A stretch of 64,000 nt of DNA. Origin: Lamellibrachia columna. Lineage: Eukaryota > Annelida > Polychaeta > Sabellida > Siboglinidae. Below are positions 26,588-51,800 of the stretch, one piece after another; position 1 is the first letter of the stretch; each line of letters begins with the position of its first letter. Position numbers and translations under genes: made by a program. Below the pieces are notes generated by a model that was not told the origin of the DNA, did not search any database, and saw only the letters and a list, made by a program, of their open reading frames with translations. The stretch spans positions 15,034,194 to 15,098,193 of the forward strand of contig OY759263.1 in the NCBI GenBank assembly GCA_963662155.1, in the 5' to 3' direction.

Positions 26588-27696
26588 TTCATCCTACATG
26601 ATACACGTCAAATATTCATCTTGCATCAGCATGTCTTCAGCTGTGAAAAGGCTTCTGTCAAAATCTGCATAATAGTTTGCAGTTAAAACTTTGTAAACAA
26701 TATTTTCATATACATAATAATGCTAATGACCTATACATGTCAATCATGCTTAGAAATAGACACCAAGTTGAAAAAAATTTCTCTGGGGTATATATGGTTT
26801 TTCTTTCTTTTTACCAACTGCTGTATAAATGTGCAACATAAGTGAAAAATAACACTCCTTAACCAAAATAATGGATGCAGTCAAAATAATGGATGCACTG
26901 GTATGAATGACCCTCACACAGGTTGAACATTTAGTACTTCCACAATATGTCAAAAAAATTACAATAACATTAATAGTAGCAATTTATTTAGTCCAGGTAC
27001 ACTTTTTTTTTATCAAAATAGAAAAACAACCTGTTTTGAAAATGTTGATGGGGTGTCTTTAAAGTGCTCTAACATGAAAACTAATTAACATAGAGCCATA
27101 CAACTGATACCATGATGTATTTTAATAATATTCCTTTCCAATGATCTTTATCCTACATGATACACATGTCAAATATTCATCTTGCATCAGCATGTCTTCA
27201 GTTGTGAACAGGCTTCTGTAAAAATACATAATAGTTTGCAGTTTAAAAAAATCTTGTAAAAAATCTTTTTCACATATATAATAATGCTAATGACCTATAG
27301 TTGTCAAACATGCTTAGAAGTAGACACTGAGTAAAAAATGTATCTGTAGGGTATATACCGTGGTTGTTTTTTACCAACCACCCCTGTAAAAATGTGCAAA
27401 ATAAGTGAAAAATAGCACTGTTTACTCTTGCAACAAAAATAATGGATGCACTGGTATGAATGACCCCCACACAGGTTGAGAAAATTGAGTACTTCCACAA
27501 TATGTAAAACAAATACATTAACATTAATATTAGTACATTTTTTAGGCCAGGTACACTTTTTTGACTAAAATAGAAAAACCGTGTTTTGAAAACGTTGATG
27601 GGGGTGTCTTTAAAGTGCTCTAACATGAAAACTAATTAACATACAGCCATACAACTGATACCATGATGTATCTTAATAATAGGCCTTTCCAATTAT
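26588..27696. repeat. Diverged tandem duplication of about 559 bp
   Basis: TCCTACATGATACAC begins at 26592 and at 27151. The two units remain alignable to ACTAATTAACATA.AGCCATACAACTGATACCATGATGTAT, followed by CCTTTCCAAT. Substitutions and small gaps are frequent, so it is not recent. No coding frame is conserved between the units. Confidence 0.9.
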
Positions 27697-27699
27697 GTA

Positions 27700-28726
27700 T
27701 AAATACTTTGCAATAACTTAATTATCTCAAAATAGTCCAGCATAGCTACAATTGAGCAGGCATATTCAGACTAAGAGGTTTGTTTGTAGAAGCTGTTGGA
27801 TGTTAAAAAGTGCCTTTATGATTTAACAGGTGGAGGGGTTTATGGGTATTTTTCTGCTATGGGCCATGCGGGCATATGAATATATAGATATATATTTGTA
27901 AATATTGATGGGCATCGCACGTGGAGGCATTTAGAAAGAGCTGGAGGTATATGATTTTGACAAGACTTGGTCAGCATATCAACGAGATGATGGCAGTTGC
28001 TGTGAAAAATTTAATGAATTTTTATGGTCAAGTTTTCGTATAATCAGACAAAATGTTAGCATGGCCATGTTAGCAAATAGCACCAGTGCAATTATAGCCT
28101 CTAATGATGGAGAACATCTTCCATGTTGATTTTCTCGAAAACAAATTTGTGTAAGATTTGATGAAATCAAAATGTAGTTATTACCATTAAAATTGTAAAT
28201 TTACAGGGCCATTGTTGTTGATCAGTCACTTTCCTAGGGGATTATTACAAATAGTTGCGTACATTTTCATCCATATCACAAAATGAAGCGACATTTCGAC
28301 AAGTAGCAATTTGGTTGAGGTTTGAAAATATAGCATAATTTTTACATTATTTATAAGAATTATATTATAAAATAATAATTAGAATAATAATAAAGCTTTT
28401 ATAACACCTTTCTCCTCAGGAACCATAGCTCCGAGGCACTGCAAGATATCATGACAAGAGTCATCATCACAGTGAGGAATAGCTGCGGATGCAAGTCGGA
28501 ATTGTGAAAAAAAATTCTTTACCTTTTTGCTGGTGGTAGCTATAGTTTCAGATGATTTTAAAGGGGATGACGAGTTAGTTCCAGATTTTGGGCCACAGAG
28601 AAAGCCAGTGCTGTAGAGAAATGTCAAGGTGTGAGAACAAATAGATGTAGTAGTACACCTGTAGTTGTGGTGCAATACACCATAGAGTCTAAATTTAATC
28701 TAAGTCTTTATGAATTTCTTTTGAAG
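27700..28726. other. Probable 5' region or first intron of AARSD1
   Basis: No exon was recognised. The pyrimidine-rich stretch ending TTTCTTTTGAAG at 28726 is the acceptor of the first exon found. Confidence 0.4.
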
Positions 28727-39639
<10,913 letters not shown>

Positions 39640-40860
39640 CCATCTCACCACTTTCCACCACAGCGCCTCCTTGTAGCAGCTAAAAATGTCTCGCACCGTA
39701 CATAATCATTTTGCTTTTGCAAACATGAACTCCTTAATGCGTTCGTTTTAAATACAATGTTATTACTTTGCTGAACTGCATTATCAGACATACTCGGAAT
39801 ACTTTAGATTAATTAGGACACATTTAGTAATAAGACATTGCGCTCAACCAAGTGGCAGTAGGCGTTGACAGCGAGGTGATTGTGTGACCAGATTGAAGCC
39901 CTGTATCAGAGAGTACCCAGGTTTAAAGCGAAAAAAGTCATGGTTTTATGGGTCTGCACCCAAGAGTTAATCAAAACTAACCATGTGCAACTATAATCAA
40001 GTTTGTATAGTAGGCATTTACAAATATATTTTCATTTGGCAAATATTGCTAGATTATTGCACACTTGACGTAAGGTTATTTAACTGTATGAAATGAAAAT
40101 GCTGTGTGCAATAAGGTTTTCCTAGTAATCGACTGGGGTGATATTCTTAATTGTAGTTACAAATGGTTGTTTACAGGTGCATAGGCCCAAAACCATGACT
40201 TTTGTTTCCCTTTAAGTATATGTAGGTTTTAAACATGTAAGATTGATCTCAGAAGCAGCGTCATGTAAACTTCTCAAGTAGTCAGGTGACCATGTCAGAG
40301 AAGTGGAGTATGAGATCGCCATCAAATTAGATTTTATGCATACATGACAAAAATATACCGTTTCATGATTGCAACAGGCTCCTCAGCAAACACGTTCCGT
40401 TCCAACTCTGTTGTATCCTGTTAAAAACTTTATATAAAATTATTTATGAAAACACTATACATGGGTTTTTTTTATTTTTAGAAACTATGCAATGTATGTA
40501 AGAGTACCAGATCCAAAAAGTGAGTTGTAATTCGCATGATTGAAATATCACCATGGTGTCAAACATTGTACTTTTAGAGCGCCACTAGCAGGATTTGTTT
40601 TTTGTTTCTTGCTTAAGTTTGAGAACTTGGGATGATTTGTTGACACTTCTAGAGTTTGTGCTATGTGTAACGTCGACAGCCAGTCAGATAAAGTAAAGTA
40701 AGATGTTAAAAAACAAAGGGTGCACTATACAGATAGTTGGCAATTTTTAGGGATACAGACACCATGTAAAGGTTGCATTTCCCCAATGGTTGGCACGGCG
40801 ACACCCAGGAGGGCTGGTAGTGACGGGTTGATGTGTAGAACAGATGGAGGTAGTCTGTTC
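39640..40860. other. AARSD1 3' UTR and intergenic DNA
   Basis: No perfect AATAAA was found in the first several hundred bases after the AARSD1 stop. No exon was recognised on either strand. The final eIF4B exon could lie here or up to 42800. Confidence 0.4.
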
Positions 40861-40864
40861 CAGA

Positions 40865-41140
40865 TGGATACTGCCAGTACTGTATTTGACCTAATAAAAA
40901 TGTCAAGGAATCCGTTCTGATAAGTGTACCCAAATTTGTTTGTATAGACAATAAGGTAACTGTAACACTAGTGGTGTCATCTGGTGACTAATGTAGAACA
41001 ACTGAAAAGTGCCAACTGTTAAACACCAGACGGTGACATTTTTTGGTTCTACACTAGTCAAGTTACAATAATTATGGATCCTGCTGATTAAAAAAGGTGT
41101 GTGTGCTAATTATGGAATGTACGTCTTGATGTTTTCAAGC
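40865..41140 (+). mobile_element. MITE-like element, copy A
   Basis: It shares, in inverse orientation, a long series of blocks with 46835-47140: CACTAGTGGTGTCAT, GTAGAACAACTGAA, CAACTGTTAAACACCAG and ATAATTATGGATCCTGCT. The termini are less clear than in copy B. Confidence 0.75.
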
Positions 41141-42285
41141 GGGTGGACTATTGGAGATATGTGTAGCATGCTGGAGGGATGATGCCAACTACCATGGGGG
41201 AATGCTATCTATAATAATGGATTTGTAGAACCTTGTTGCATCAGGCAACGTGTGCCAGAGTGAGTCTCAGTTGAGCTGTGAAATAATGAACGTCGGAGCC
41301 AGCATCCAGTATACAGACAGTTTATAGCAACATGTCACAGTAACAATACATCCTGTCATCAGTGTCATGTGTGTAGTGTGGGTATCTACACTAGTCTACA
41401 CTCATCATCGTGTAGCCAAACAGCATTATGCTGGAACGAGCAAGTCCCAGACAAAAAGTTAATTTCCGAGAGTTGTAAATCGCATGAAATATCATCACCG
41501 TGGCAATTTATTTTTAGGACGCCACTATCGGGCTTCGGTTTAAACCAATTGTTTTTTCACACATCAGGCGTAGAACACGTAACCAAATGAGGTTCTATCC
41601 AACACCAACCGAGCGTGACTAGTTGCAGCGCAGTCATGCATCAGCAAACAGCAACACTTTGATAATAGCTAAAACTCTATATGTACCGTTACCATTAAAA
41701 GTTCATTGTCAAATGTCTTGTTCATGCTCTGAATTATGGACGGCTGACTTCGGCCCAACTTAAGTGCAGTATGCATTGTCACACGATGACTTGGTGATCG
41801 GTAGCCATGACTGCAAGTTCCCACGTAGCTCTTTAGTCACAATCCTTGTTACCACCAGGGGGCATCACTACAAGCGACTGACGGCTGAACAGGCTCGGTG
41901 ACCTATTGACCTGTAACATAGAATGACACATTGTTGTTGTCCCATTTTTTGCTGTACATATAGCACGTCTTCGTGTTTTAATTACATTGAAATAACTAGT
42001 GTTTGGAAAGGTGCTATTTTTATTTATAACCGATAAAGATTCCACCACAACCACAACTTAGTAAATAAACCTTTCCTTGTGGTGGTTTTCAAACAGAAAT
42101 TCTACAAAAGAAGGCTGTATAAATATAACGCCTAAATGCTACAACACAGAAATGGTAATTCTCATGACCAGACAACTAACTATCCATTCGTTGTGTAATG
42201 CATGTGTGCACTTCTATAATACTGGACAACAGAATGAAGACAAATGCATTAACAATCAGAAGTGAAGAAAATTACTAAATTGGTT

Positions 42286-42435
42286 TCCTAGAGCAGTCAG
42301 AACTTGCTCTCAACCATCTCATCATCCATTGTAATGGAAGCATCAACGACATGTTCCCTCCAGAATTGTTATGCCTTAGTGAGGAGATCTCAGCGACTCA
42401 AGGTCTACATCTCTGGGAAGCAGCTCAATAAACTA
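42286..42435 (+). other. Exon-like open stretch of unknown identity
   Basis: After a pyrimidine-rich TTGGTTTCCTAG, the plus strand stays open for about 48 codons (EQSELALNHLIIHCNGS..., then DMFPPELLCLSEEIS) to a TAA that overlaps CAATAAA. The amino-acid composition looks protein-like, but no family is recognised. It could be an exon of an unknown gene, a transposon remnant or chance. Confidence 0.2.
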
Positions 42436-42801
42436 TGAGATTAAAAGATATCTTTTCACCAATGTCGGGTAGTTGTCAAGGTGCTTTGTAAATAAAAAAA
42501 TTGATGTTGGGTGGGTCAAGGGTCAACATGAATAACAAAAAATTTAAAATTGTTAAAACACAAGAAAGACACTGGACATATGCAGAAGATAAAGTGAGAT
42601 TCAAATTTTCTATTTTTATAGGGGTGGGTGGGTGGGGTCAATCCTATCCAATATAGTTTTTTATTATTGGAATTTTTTATATTTACAAAGCCCCTAATAC
42701 AGTTGCCCCCGGTCTGTTGCCCAGTTTTATAGAGTGTGCATGTACAAATTGAGTGTAAACAAGATGGAAAAAGACACAAGGATATAACAACATAGACCCA
42801 C

Positions 42802-45800
42802 CATCTTTACTGGTCGTGGTCTGTATCTCAGGATGATCTGCCGAGCGTTCCTTCTGACGCTTCTCCCACACATTCACTGGGGGACCGTCCTGGGGAGCCT
42901 TCCCTACTTCTGTCGTCTGCAGGCTCTGCAAGGCACACAACCGCACACCATCAGTGACAAGCGGGTGGGAGGGTGACACTGACACTGGGACATGTTAGTT
43001 AGGCCCAGGTTCGGTCAAGGCTGGCTTACACAAATGGTTTGTGCCCCAGTGGTCGTGTGACGCGGTGTCGAATGACAATGCGCAGCTAGGTTATGAGTGT
43101 GTTTAGACGAGCAACATCTAGACACTATGACCTAGATATTGACTGGTGCCAGACCCGATGCGAGCTTTGATGAAAGGTCACATCACACCTGCTGTTGGAC
43201 GCCAACACAACCACAGCCACAATCAGCCTCGCTAACCAGTCTTGCATGGGTGCTTCCATGCTCGACTCTTGCACTGCGATACCGCGCAACAATGTGTTGG
43301 CCGAACAACTGGACAACTGCTCATGAAAACCAGCCTTGACTCTGATGAAAATGTACTTGCTTGGTTCTGCCCCAATGACAATCAATTGTTGGACGTTTAT
43401 ATAACTGTTTTACCAGTAGCATTACACTGAACCAACAGATACCGTGGACTCGGCTTAATGGAATCACAGAGCAATTTAATTATCTTAACTGGCTGATTCA
43501 CTTAAGTGGCATGTTTTAATACAGTAATAGGGAACGATTCCATCCGAGTCAGTATATATGATTTTACTAAACGACTGATTCTGCTATCCGTGTTTCTGTT
43601 GGGCGAGTCCACTGTATGTAGTCCAGTCACCATACTGTGGACATCAATGTATGGCAGCGCTATCTAAACCGAGCTCTCAGACAACAAAAACAGGTGGCAT
43701 CCGAGCAAACCAATAACTGCACCTCTTTCGTTTCTCTGTTCTCCTGCTCCTTTTCCTCCTTCTGTCGTTCCGGCTCTTTTTCGCATACTTTGCTGCTGCC
43801 ATCACCGCCGTCCGATGACTTCCGTTCTTCCCGCTGATCCACCAGTTGTTGAGTCACCTTTGTTTCCGATTTCCTCTTCTCCCAGATGTTTGTCTTTGGG
43901 GGCGGAGCGGGCACGATCATGGGTGCCGGTTCCGACGCCTTCTTTGGCGACGTCCTTTGATGACGGTCATCTTCAAACGCGTTTGCGTCGTCACTCAGTG
44001 TACTGTCGCTGCGCACCCGGGCCGAGCCAGCTCCAGGAGGGGGCGCCACTGTCAGCAAGACAAACACTGCAGTTTGTGACTCGTTTTCGACATAAACAAC
44101 TATATATTTTTTATCTAACACAACAAACCTATCAACACAAACAACCACTATCTCTTGCTCGACAAATTAATATTTATAACAAATTCACAGGCTGCTGCAC
44201 TAAACATCAAATAACGTGGTAAACAAACCAAATTAAAAATCCCTCTTTAATTTCATATTTTTGCTCATTTCATTTCAGATTCATTTTGTGAAATTTGTTC
44301 AACCTATCTAGTAGCCAATACAACATGCCAGTTCGTTTGTACAAATCTTTTATTTAGTTTTGGTAAAACCATCAGATAAACCATTAAATAATTTTGGACC
44401 AGATCCGATAAAAATTCTGCCAAAAGAAAACACCAAAGTGATCTGGCTTATATTATACTATAAAACTATTAACATTTTTACAAAGTTCAAAGTCAATTGT
44501 TACGATGGTTTTTACCAAAGGGTATGCACTTAAACCAACTGCACATGTGACTTAATGTCTTAAACAATTCACATGTTACAGATTTCAACATCAACGAACC
44601 TGATGTTTGATCAACAAAAGCAATTGAGGAGCGAGTTTCAAAGAACACACAATGCTGCATTAAACAATATTGTAAAGTTCAAACAACCCATTCCGTGAAC
44701 ACACCTCTCCACATTAAGCATTGAAAACTGTGTTAAACAAACAACACCGAAGAACAAACCATGATATACTACTTGGTGAACTTGGTAAACAAACAACAGA
44801 ATTAGTACATAGGGCGGGTGTGTGGCTCATATTTAAGACTTTAAGACCAATACTTAAAAAATTTAGATGACAAATACGATACAATATAATACATACATTT
44901 GTAGATTTTTTTCCAAACACTCACTAGCAACAATTTGTTTATGTACTGTTCATACTGTATCATTTCATTTAAAGACGCTCAGCAATATAATAGTTCATTC
45001 CAACTTTGTCGAATTATAGCCAATAGTTTGATGAAATTAAATTGAAAACCTATTTTGAAAATTCCCATTTTAAAAACCTTTTCAAGGCCATAAAACACAA
45101 GCAAGGTCCAATTTAAGACCTGTTAAGAAACCACACACCCCCCCCCAAATACACCTTGTTGCACTACACATTGAACAAAAGGGTTAAAAATAGTGAAAAA
45201 TGCACAGCTACTCTTCACACTCAACACAACGCTTAACTTCATAGTTATTGGCCCAGCGTTTCAAAAGTGCACAGTGCAAGAACAGAAAGCACAGCAACTT
45301 TGCATGCAAAGACGTATTTCAAAGGACACAGAATTGCCTAAAAATACTCAACCTTTATTGATCTAAGATACATTATTAAGGCACGTACATTTGCTTTAAA
45401 ATCAGTCTGAATATGAAACTGAAAGTAATCACAAAACAGATAGTCTGCTGTTTTCTTCTGACAAAACTTCAGATTGACAGACAGATAACTGATAGCTACG
45501 GAAGGAAAACATTACTGACTATACACTTAACTGTGCAGCAAAGAGCTCCCAATATATTTGAAAAATAAATACAAGTGAATTCAATCACTATTCTAATGTG
45601 TTTGCTGTTGTAGTATTCATTTTTCAATGTGACAAAACAGTTGCTATATTATCAAATATCTACCTAAAACGCGATTTATTATTATTCTCGGCAGAAAATG
45701 AAATTTTAAATACATGATTAAACTTGAATACTAAAGGACAAACAACTATTTATAGAGTTTTTTCAAAGACATTTTAATGGATATGATAACGAAAATAGAC

Positions 45801-48800
45801 GGACATTACATTCACATACAATTTAATTATTATCTATAAACAACAAACTTTCAAATAACACTAAATTTATTTCCATTGCATTAAAAACAAGATTCATGCA
45901 AGAAAAAGTCATGAGTTGGAAACACACTCCTGTTATGATTTATTGTGGAACAGCCTATGTGACATCGGCCATGTTCTAAGCGTGAAGTAAGCGGGATAAG
46001 TGTATTGTGCACCTAGGGTGTCGCACACGGTGCAAACGCCAATGTCATCTACAGAGATAGTGCAAGTGGTGGACAAGCTAGGTTAGAATATGCGAGCGGC
46101 CATTCATTGGACCGTGACCTAAGAACACACCTTGTTTAATAACACAGTAAACAAACAACACCGTTACACCAAAGAACACATTTTGCTGCACTACACACTG
46201 AATAACACCTGGCTGCACAACACATCGAACAATGTGGTAGGTAAACAACACCAAACAACACATCTTGCCATACTACACACCAAACGAACAAACAAACAAG
46301 ACAAGAGAACACACCTTGCTGTACTACACACTACACAACACAGCAAACAAACAAGACCAAAGAAAACATCAGGCTGCACTACACATTGCACAACACATAA
46401 AACAAACAAGAACACACCTTGTTGCAATACACAATAAACAAATAGAACAGGAGATGGCACTACACACCAAAAACAAACAAGACCAAAGAACACGCCTTGC
46501 TGCAATACACACTAAACAAAGAAGCCCCATCTAACCTGTTCTGATGCCTTTGGATGAACCAGAACTTGATAAGCGTTCACGTCGTGTTGATGACGTAGAT
46601 GATCCCTCGGCGGAACTGCCACTGTCCCGACGCGTGTGAGGACGATCGCCACTGCTACCTGTTGATGTTCTGGAAGAACACGCAAAGTAATCATGACGAC
46701 ATATATAACAAATCAAACTCACATCCTGCATCAGACTTCATCTTAAACATGGTGCACCTTAGGAGTCAGGCTTCTTTCCAAGTTGCATGCCTCATTACAA
46801 GCTGTATTCGGATTTGGGTTGTTGATCAGATTGAAGACCTTTTTAAGACTAATACCTTATTCGACCTATTAAGCGTACATGCCCTAATTAGTGTACACCT
46901 TTTTTTTTAGCAGGATCCATAATTATTGTAATTTGACTAGTGTGGAACAACTGAAGTGTCGCTACCTGGTGTTAAACAGTTGGCACAACTGTTCAGTTGT
47001 TCTACACTAGTTACCAAATGACACCACTAGTGCTAAACAGAGAAATAAATGCTTATAAGAACAGATTCCTTAACATTTTTAAGTGGCCCAATTTTTTTTA
47101 GCGTACTGTACGCTTATTAGGGTGAATACGGTACTTCATTCTGCCTTTTAAGAATTATAGCTTAAGCAAAATCTTTGAAACTTCCCATTTTAAAGGATTT
47201 AAAATTGCAAGATCTAATCAAAAAAAATTTTTAAACAACAAACTCCAACTTTTCTGAAAAGGAACATTTTGGCATGAACTGTGGCAGTCATACCAAATGG
47301 TCAATGCTCCAGAAACGTGTCATCATATAAGCATTACTACAGCCAACGAAGATTACAATGGTAGGATTAGAAAACCGTTTGAACCTTGAAATGTTCACTA
47401 TGCATAATGAATGTATTTCAAATTACATGATTCGACACTCCTAAAGGTGAAACTGACTGTTGTCTTGGTGCGCCACGGGGCGGTTCTGCCGGTTTGTCTG
47501 ACAGGTGGCGCTCCCTGAACAGTCGCTCCTCGATCTCTCGTTCTCGCGCAGCAGTGTCAACGGGTTTTGCCCCACCAAATATTGAAGCCGATTTTTTTTG
47601 GGCCTCTTGGGGCTGGGCCTGGGGCTGGGTTTGGGGCTCTTCAACCGGCTTTGTTCGAGGTTTAAGTTGTAACCTTGGACGTTCTTTTGGTTCTGTAAAC
47701 AAAACAAGATAGAGGATACAACTCTGTGGACGTCATTGGAATATTTATAACCATATGTTGCTAACTGGCAAATTCTGGCTGCAGTTGACATCAATTAAAC
47801 AATACATCAACTGGCTATGAGCTTAATGGCTAACAACAGCTTCCAAATTACAACACTACTAACATAGCAGAGTATATCAGCCTAAGTTTGCTTGATTATG
47901 CCCATAGTAATACATTTTTGCTTTCATTGTTGCAGAGTATATTGGAATAAAAAAGTAAACTAAAGGTATGTTGTTAGTTAGCGCGGTATCTAGTCTGTAG
48001 GACCACTCAGGGCCCTTTACACTTACTCCCCCCGCAGACCTATTTATTCCAACGCTAACTTCACTTCTCTGGGAAGTATTCAGCATCACTGCAATCACTG
48101 CTCGAAGTCTATTAGTTCAAATATCCACCACTGTCTGTACATCTCTCATGAAAATGTTAGTCTTGCGCAGTGACTCGGCCAACGTCTTGCAAGATCCAAC
48201 CAATATATCCCAGTTTGCATGGTGGGCTCATTTTGAGCATACATGGCAAACCTGGGGACACAGATAATTATACGGGTTCATTTGCAATCTTACGGATTTC
48301 GGTTAGGCATAGGCGAAAAGTGTTTTTCCGGTAACCCGACCCTACCTAGAAAAACGGGCTGACCCTAATCTTTTTATTTGATATTTCAATCAATGTTTGT
48401 TTCGTTACATTTCGTTAAAACTAATAAAACAACCCGCGAGTAAAATTCAACCTGCGTATTCGATGACATGTATGCAATACCGAACTTGTTTGGGTCTGCA
48501 CGCGTGATTGACGGGATCGGAAATATTTCACCCAATGAGCGATCTTGTTACATGCTGAATCACGTTGGCTAGGGATGGCAAGATGGCACTTGCGTCTCTA
48601 GTCTGCGTAATAAAACGCCATAGCTTATTCCACAATGGAAATCCTATTTGACAGCATTGCTAAAGAGTATAGCTGAAGTGATGGATCGTGTGAAATCGCC
48701 ATGGCGGAACAGGAGGAAGGACCGTGGACAACCGTGTCGCACACGGACGCGTTTACCTCGCAGACGCCAGTCATAAACGTAGTTACGGCATATAGATGTA

Positions 48801-51800
48801 AATTCATCATGATATCATGAACGCCGGATCCTGCAAATACCGGCCCTAGCATTGAGGCTCAGGCACCAAAGAATGTGTTTCAAGTGTTGAATGCACGCAG
48901 CCAGTCAAGTGCCACTACCAGGCCCCAAAAATCCCTGCCGTCTGTAAAAACCTCCTGGGGACCTGGGCCTGGTACTTGTTAACTTTGTGAGTTCGTCTTC
49001 ACTGACTAGTCTGGATTAGAAATATCAATGAAATTTTGAGCTGGCAGATCCGTTTTGTAGTATATTTTTGTGATATAACTGACGCGTTGAGAAATTGAAA
49101 TGTGAAAACAGTTTCAAAATCGGTGTCAGATTTTCGAGAAAGGATATTTTTGAAGAAGTTGAATTCAACACGTTATGCAGATTATCATTACTGTCTTTGA
49201 CAGCATATCAGGCTCACCTTTAATATTTATTTATTTAATTTTTGACTATTTAAATACTCTAAGTTAAAGGCACGGTTGTAATATTAAAAGCTTGCCTTTG
49301 ATTAATTAAACACGCGTATGTAAAGTTAAAGGCATGCTTCTAATTAATTAAGTATGTGTCCGTAATGTTAAAAGCATGCCTTTAAATAATTAAGTACGCA
49401 TATTTAAGTGTAACCAATCGGAACCAGCGAAGTGCATTGATATATATTTCGTTTTTGTGAATGGCAGTTGGAACATTTCTGGCCAACGGGTGTTGCGTCA
49501 AATTGTAATTTTTTAAGATTTAGTTTAAAAGTATTCTTTGTTTTAATTAAACTGACTTTATTATGTGATATCTACATTGAACACGGACTATTGCCATTAG
49601 TGCAGACGCTTTGTTTTCATGTTGGTGTAATAAATTGCGTCCATAAACGATGTCGTGTTGTAAGCTTACTGTAGTTTTAAAAAATATATTTCCCTACCTA
49701 CCCTACCTAACTTTTTTGGGCCCGTTACCTGAAACACAAAATCTTTTTGTTTAGGCCTTACCAATCTTACGTGTTGGTGAATGGAATGACAGCGAGTTTT
49801 CAAAAACTACCCCACTGCCAGCAGCGCCACCTGCATATATACATTACCCAGTGATCTTTTGGTCCATGCAATACTAGTTACATTAAATTATCCATTAAGT
49901 AGAATTAAACAGAAACTACACAGAAGACGTAAAGATACTATCTGTACACGTACCTCGATCAGAATCTGGCCGGTCTCCAGTTCTTTCCCTGTTCAAAGCA
50001 ACAACAGGCGTCTTAGACTTTCACATATGACATTATAATAATAACGTATTTTATTTGGTGCAGTGTCAGATTCAAAATTGTTCATGGCACTTCACAGCAT
50101 ATGAAAACATAAGACAACCTACAATGGCTAAATAAACAAATATATTAAAATTCTACTAGTAATAAGAATTATTTTAAAATAAATATAGCACAATGAGATA
50201 CTCTAGAATTGCTAAATAAACAAATAACTAAAAATAAATATATTGAAATGCTACTAGTAATAAAACACTGTTAATAAATGTTGCACAGCAATTATATAGC
50301 AATGTAGTAATAATAAATAAATAATAATTAAACATAAATAATAATAATTACAAATATATATAAATATATATATATATATAATTCAAAATATTGATATAAT
50401 AGTATATTAAATAGTCAAATTAATTTTTTTTTTATTTTCAAATAATAGGAATAAGATTGCAGAAAAATAGCCATAATTATATGAGAATGGATAGAGCACT
50501 AGTAAGCATGTGGAAAATATGCGGTTTGAAAGAAATGAGTCTTTAGGCAACATGTGAAACTGGCGAGAGCGTCTCAGGTCTTATACAGGTATTAGCAGTA
50601 TCTTATTCTAAACAATCACAGTGTAATCAATCATTAACCTGAGACCAGTTTCATGACGCATTCGTATGTATGAGCCTTCTCTCTCAGAGTAGTAAATTAT
50701 TTTAAATTACATTAGGTTTTTCCCTTAAAATATAAATTATAATTAAAACAAAGCATGACAACAGTAAAATGTTACATAATTTGTAAACAACCTACATAAC
50801 TGCAAGTAGAATAAAGTGTATGCAGGACTCGCATATGACACAAGTCGAAGAAAACAAAACACGAGTCCGCAGGTTGACACCCATCTTGATACTAATAGTG
50901 TTTGCCTCAGAGATTAATTATGAACAATTTATAATTATAATTCTGCAGCGGCCATACCTGTCATAACTATTACTTCCGTATGAATCTCCCCCGGTCCTGT
51001 ACGAGTCCCGGTCTCCCCCACTCCTGTACGAGTCCCGGTCTCCCCCGCTGTGGAAGCCTGTGCCAAACTGACGCCTCCCATACCCTACAAGGCAAACCAG
51101 CACGTCAGTCTACTTCATGCTCACTGGCAACGTGACCTGCATCCGCATTATATCTCGATACATTGTAAATTGCTTCATTAATCCATTTTTTCATGTTTCC
51201 GTTTCCACAGTTTTCGGGAACCAAATGGTTGGATGATTGCATTTACATCACAACCACGTTGTTTATTTCTTGCTCATGGTCCTGTCAGTTAGACCAATTA
51301 AATATTAAAGCAATATAAATGTTGATACATTACACATTTATTACCGATACAAATAAGAAGGTACACAACTGCTAGTCTGTTTTACTTCGCTAAAACAGGG
51401 CATGTGCAGGTTTGGGTTAATCAAATGTAAGACCTTTTATTTCAAAAATGTTGAACTTTTTCCAGATTCAGATTCAATATGAAATAACACCGAAATTCCG
51501 GTCAAACATCTAGTAGGAGGCATCTATTTATTAATTTGGTGATCAGACTGTATCATTAGGATAAAGAAGCATATCGCTCAGCAAATGCAGTCCATTCAAC
51601 CGCTCTCAAATTACAGTGCAAGATCCAATGCGCATAAGACAATTTAAGACATTACACACACCCCATAGAATCACCCTACACACTGACTTACCCTGGTCTC
51701 GGTCATCATAGCGGGATCGATCACCACCTCTATCACCACCATACCTATCACTGTCCCTGCCACCACCATACCTATCACTGTCCCTGCCACCACCATACCT

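Noticed and set aside
28631..28726. AARSD1 exon extended upstream to an ATG at 28631
   Set aside because: The open frame continues but does not look like the family N-terminus. An acceptor at 28726 leaves exactly the 14 or so codons expected for a separate first exon.
41820..41896. Terminal eIF4B exon at 41896 (acceptor TATGTTACAG)
   Set aside because: In the required phase it adds only Gln and a stop. The longer open frame there is in the wrong phase, and neither resembles an eIF4B tail.
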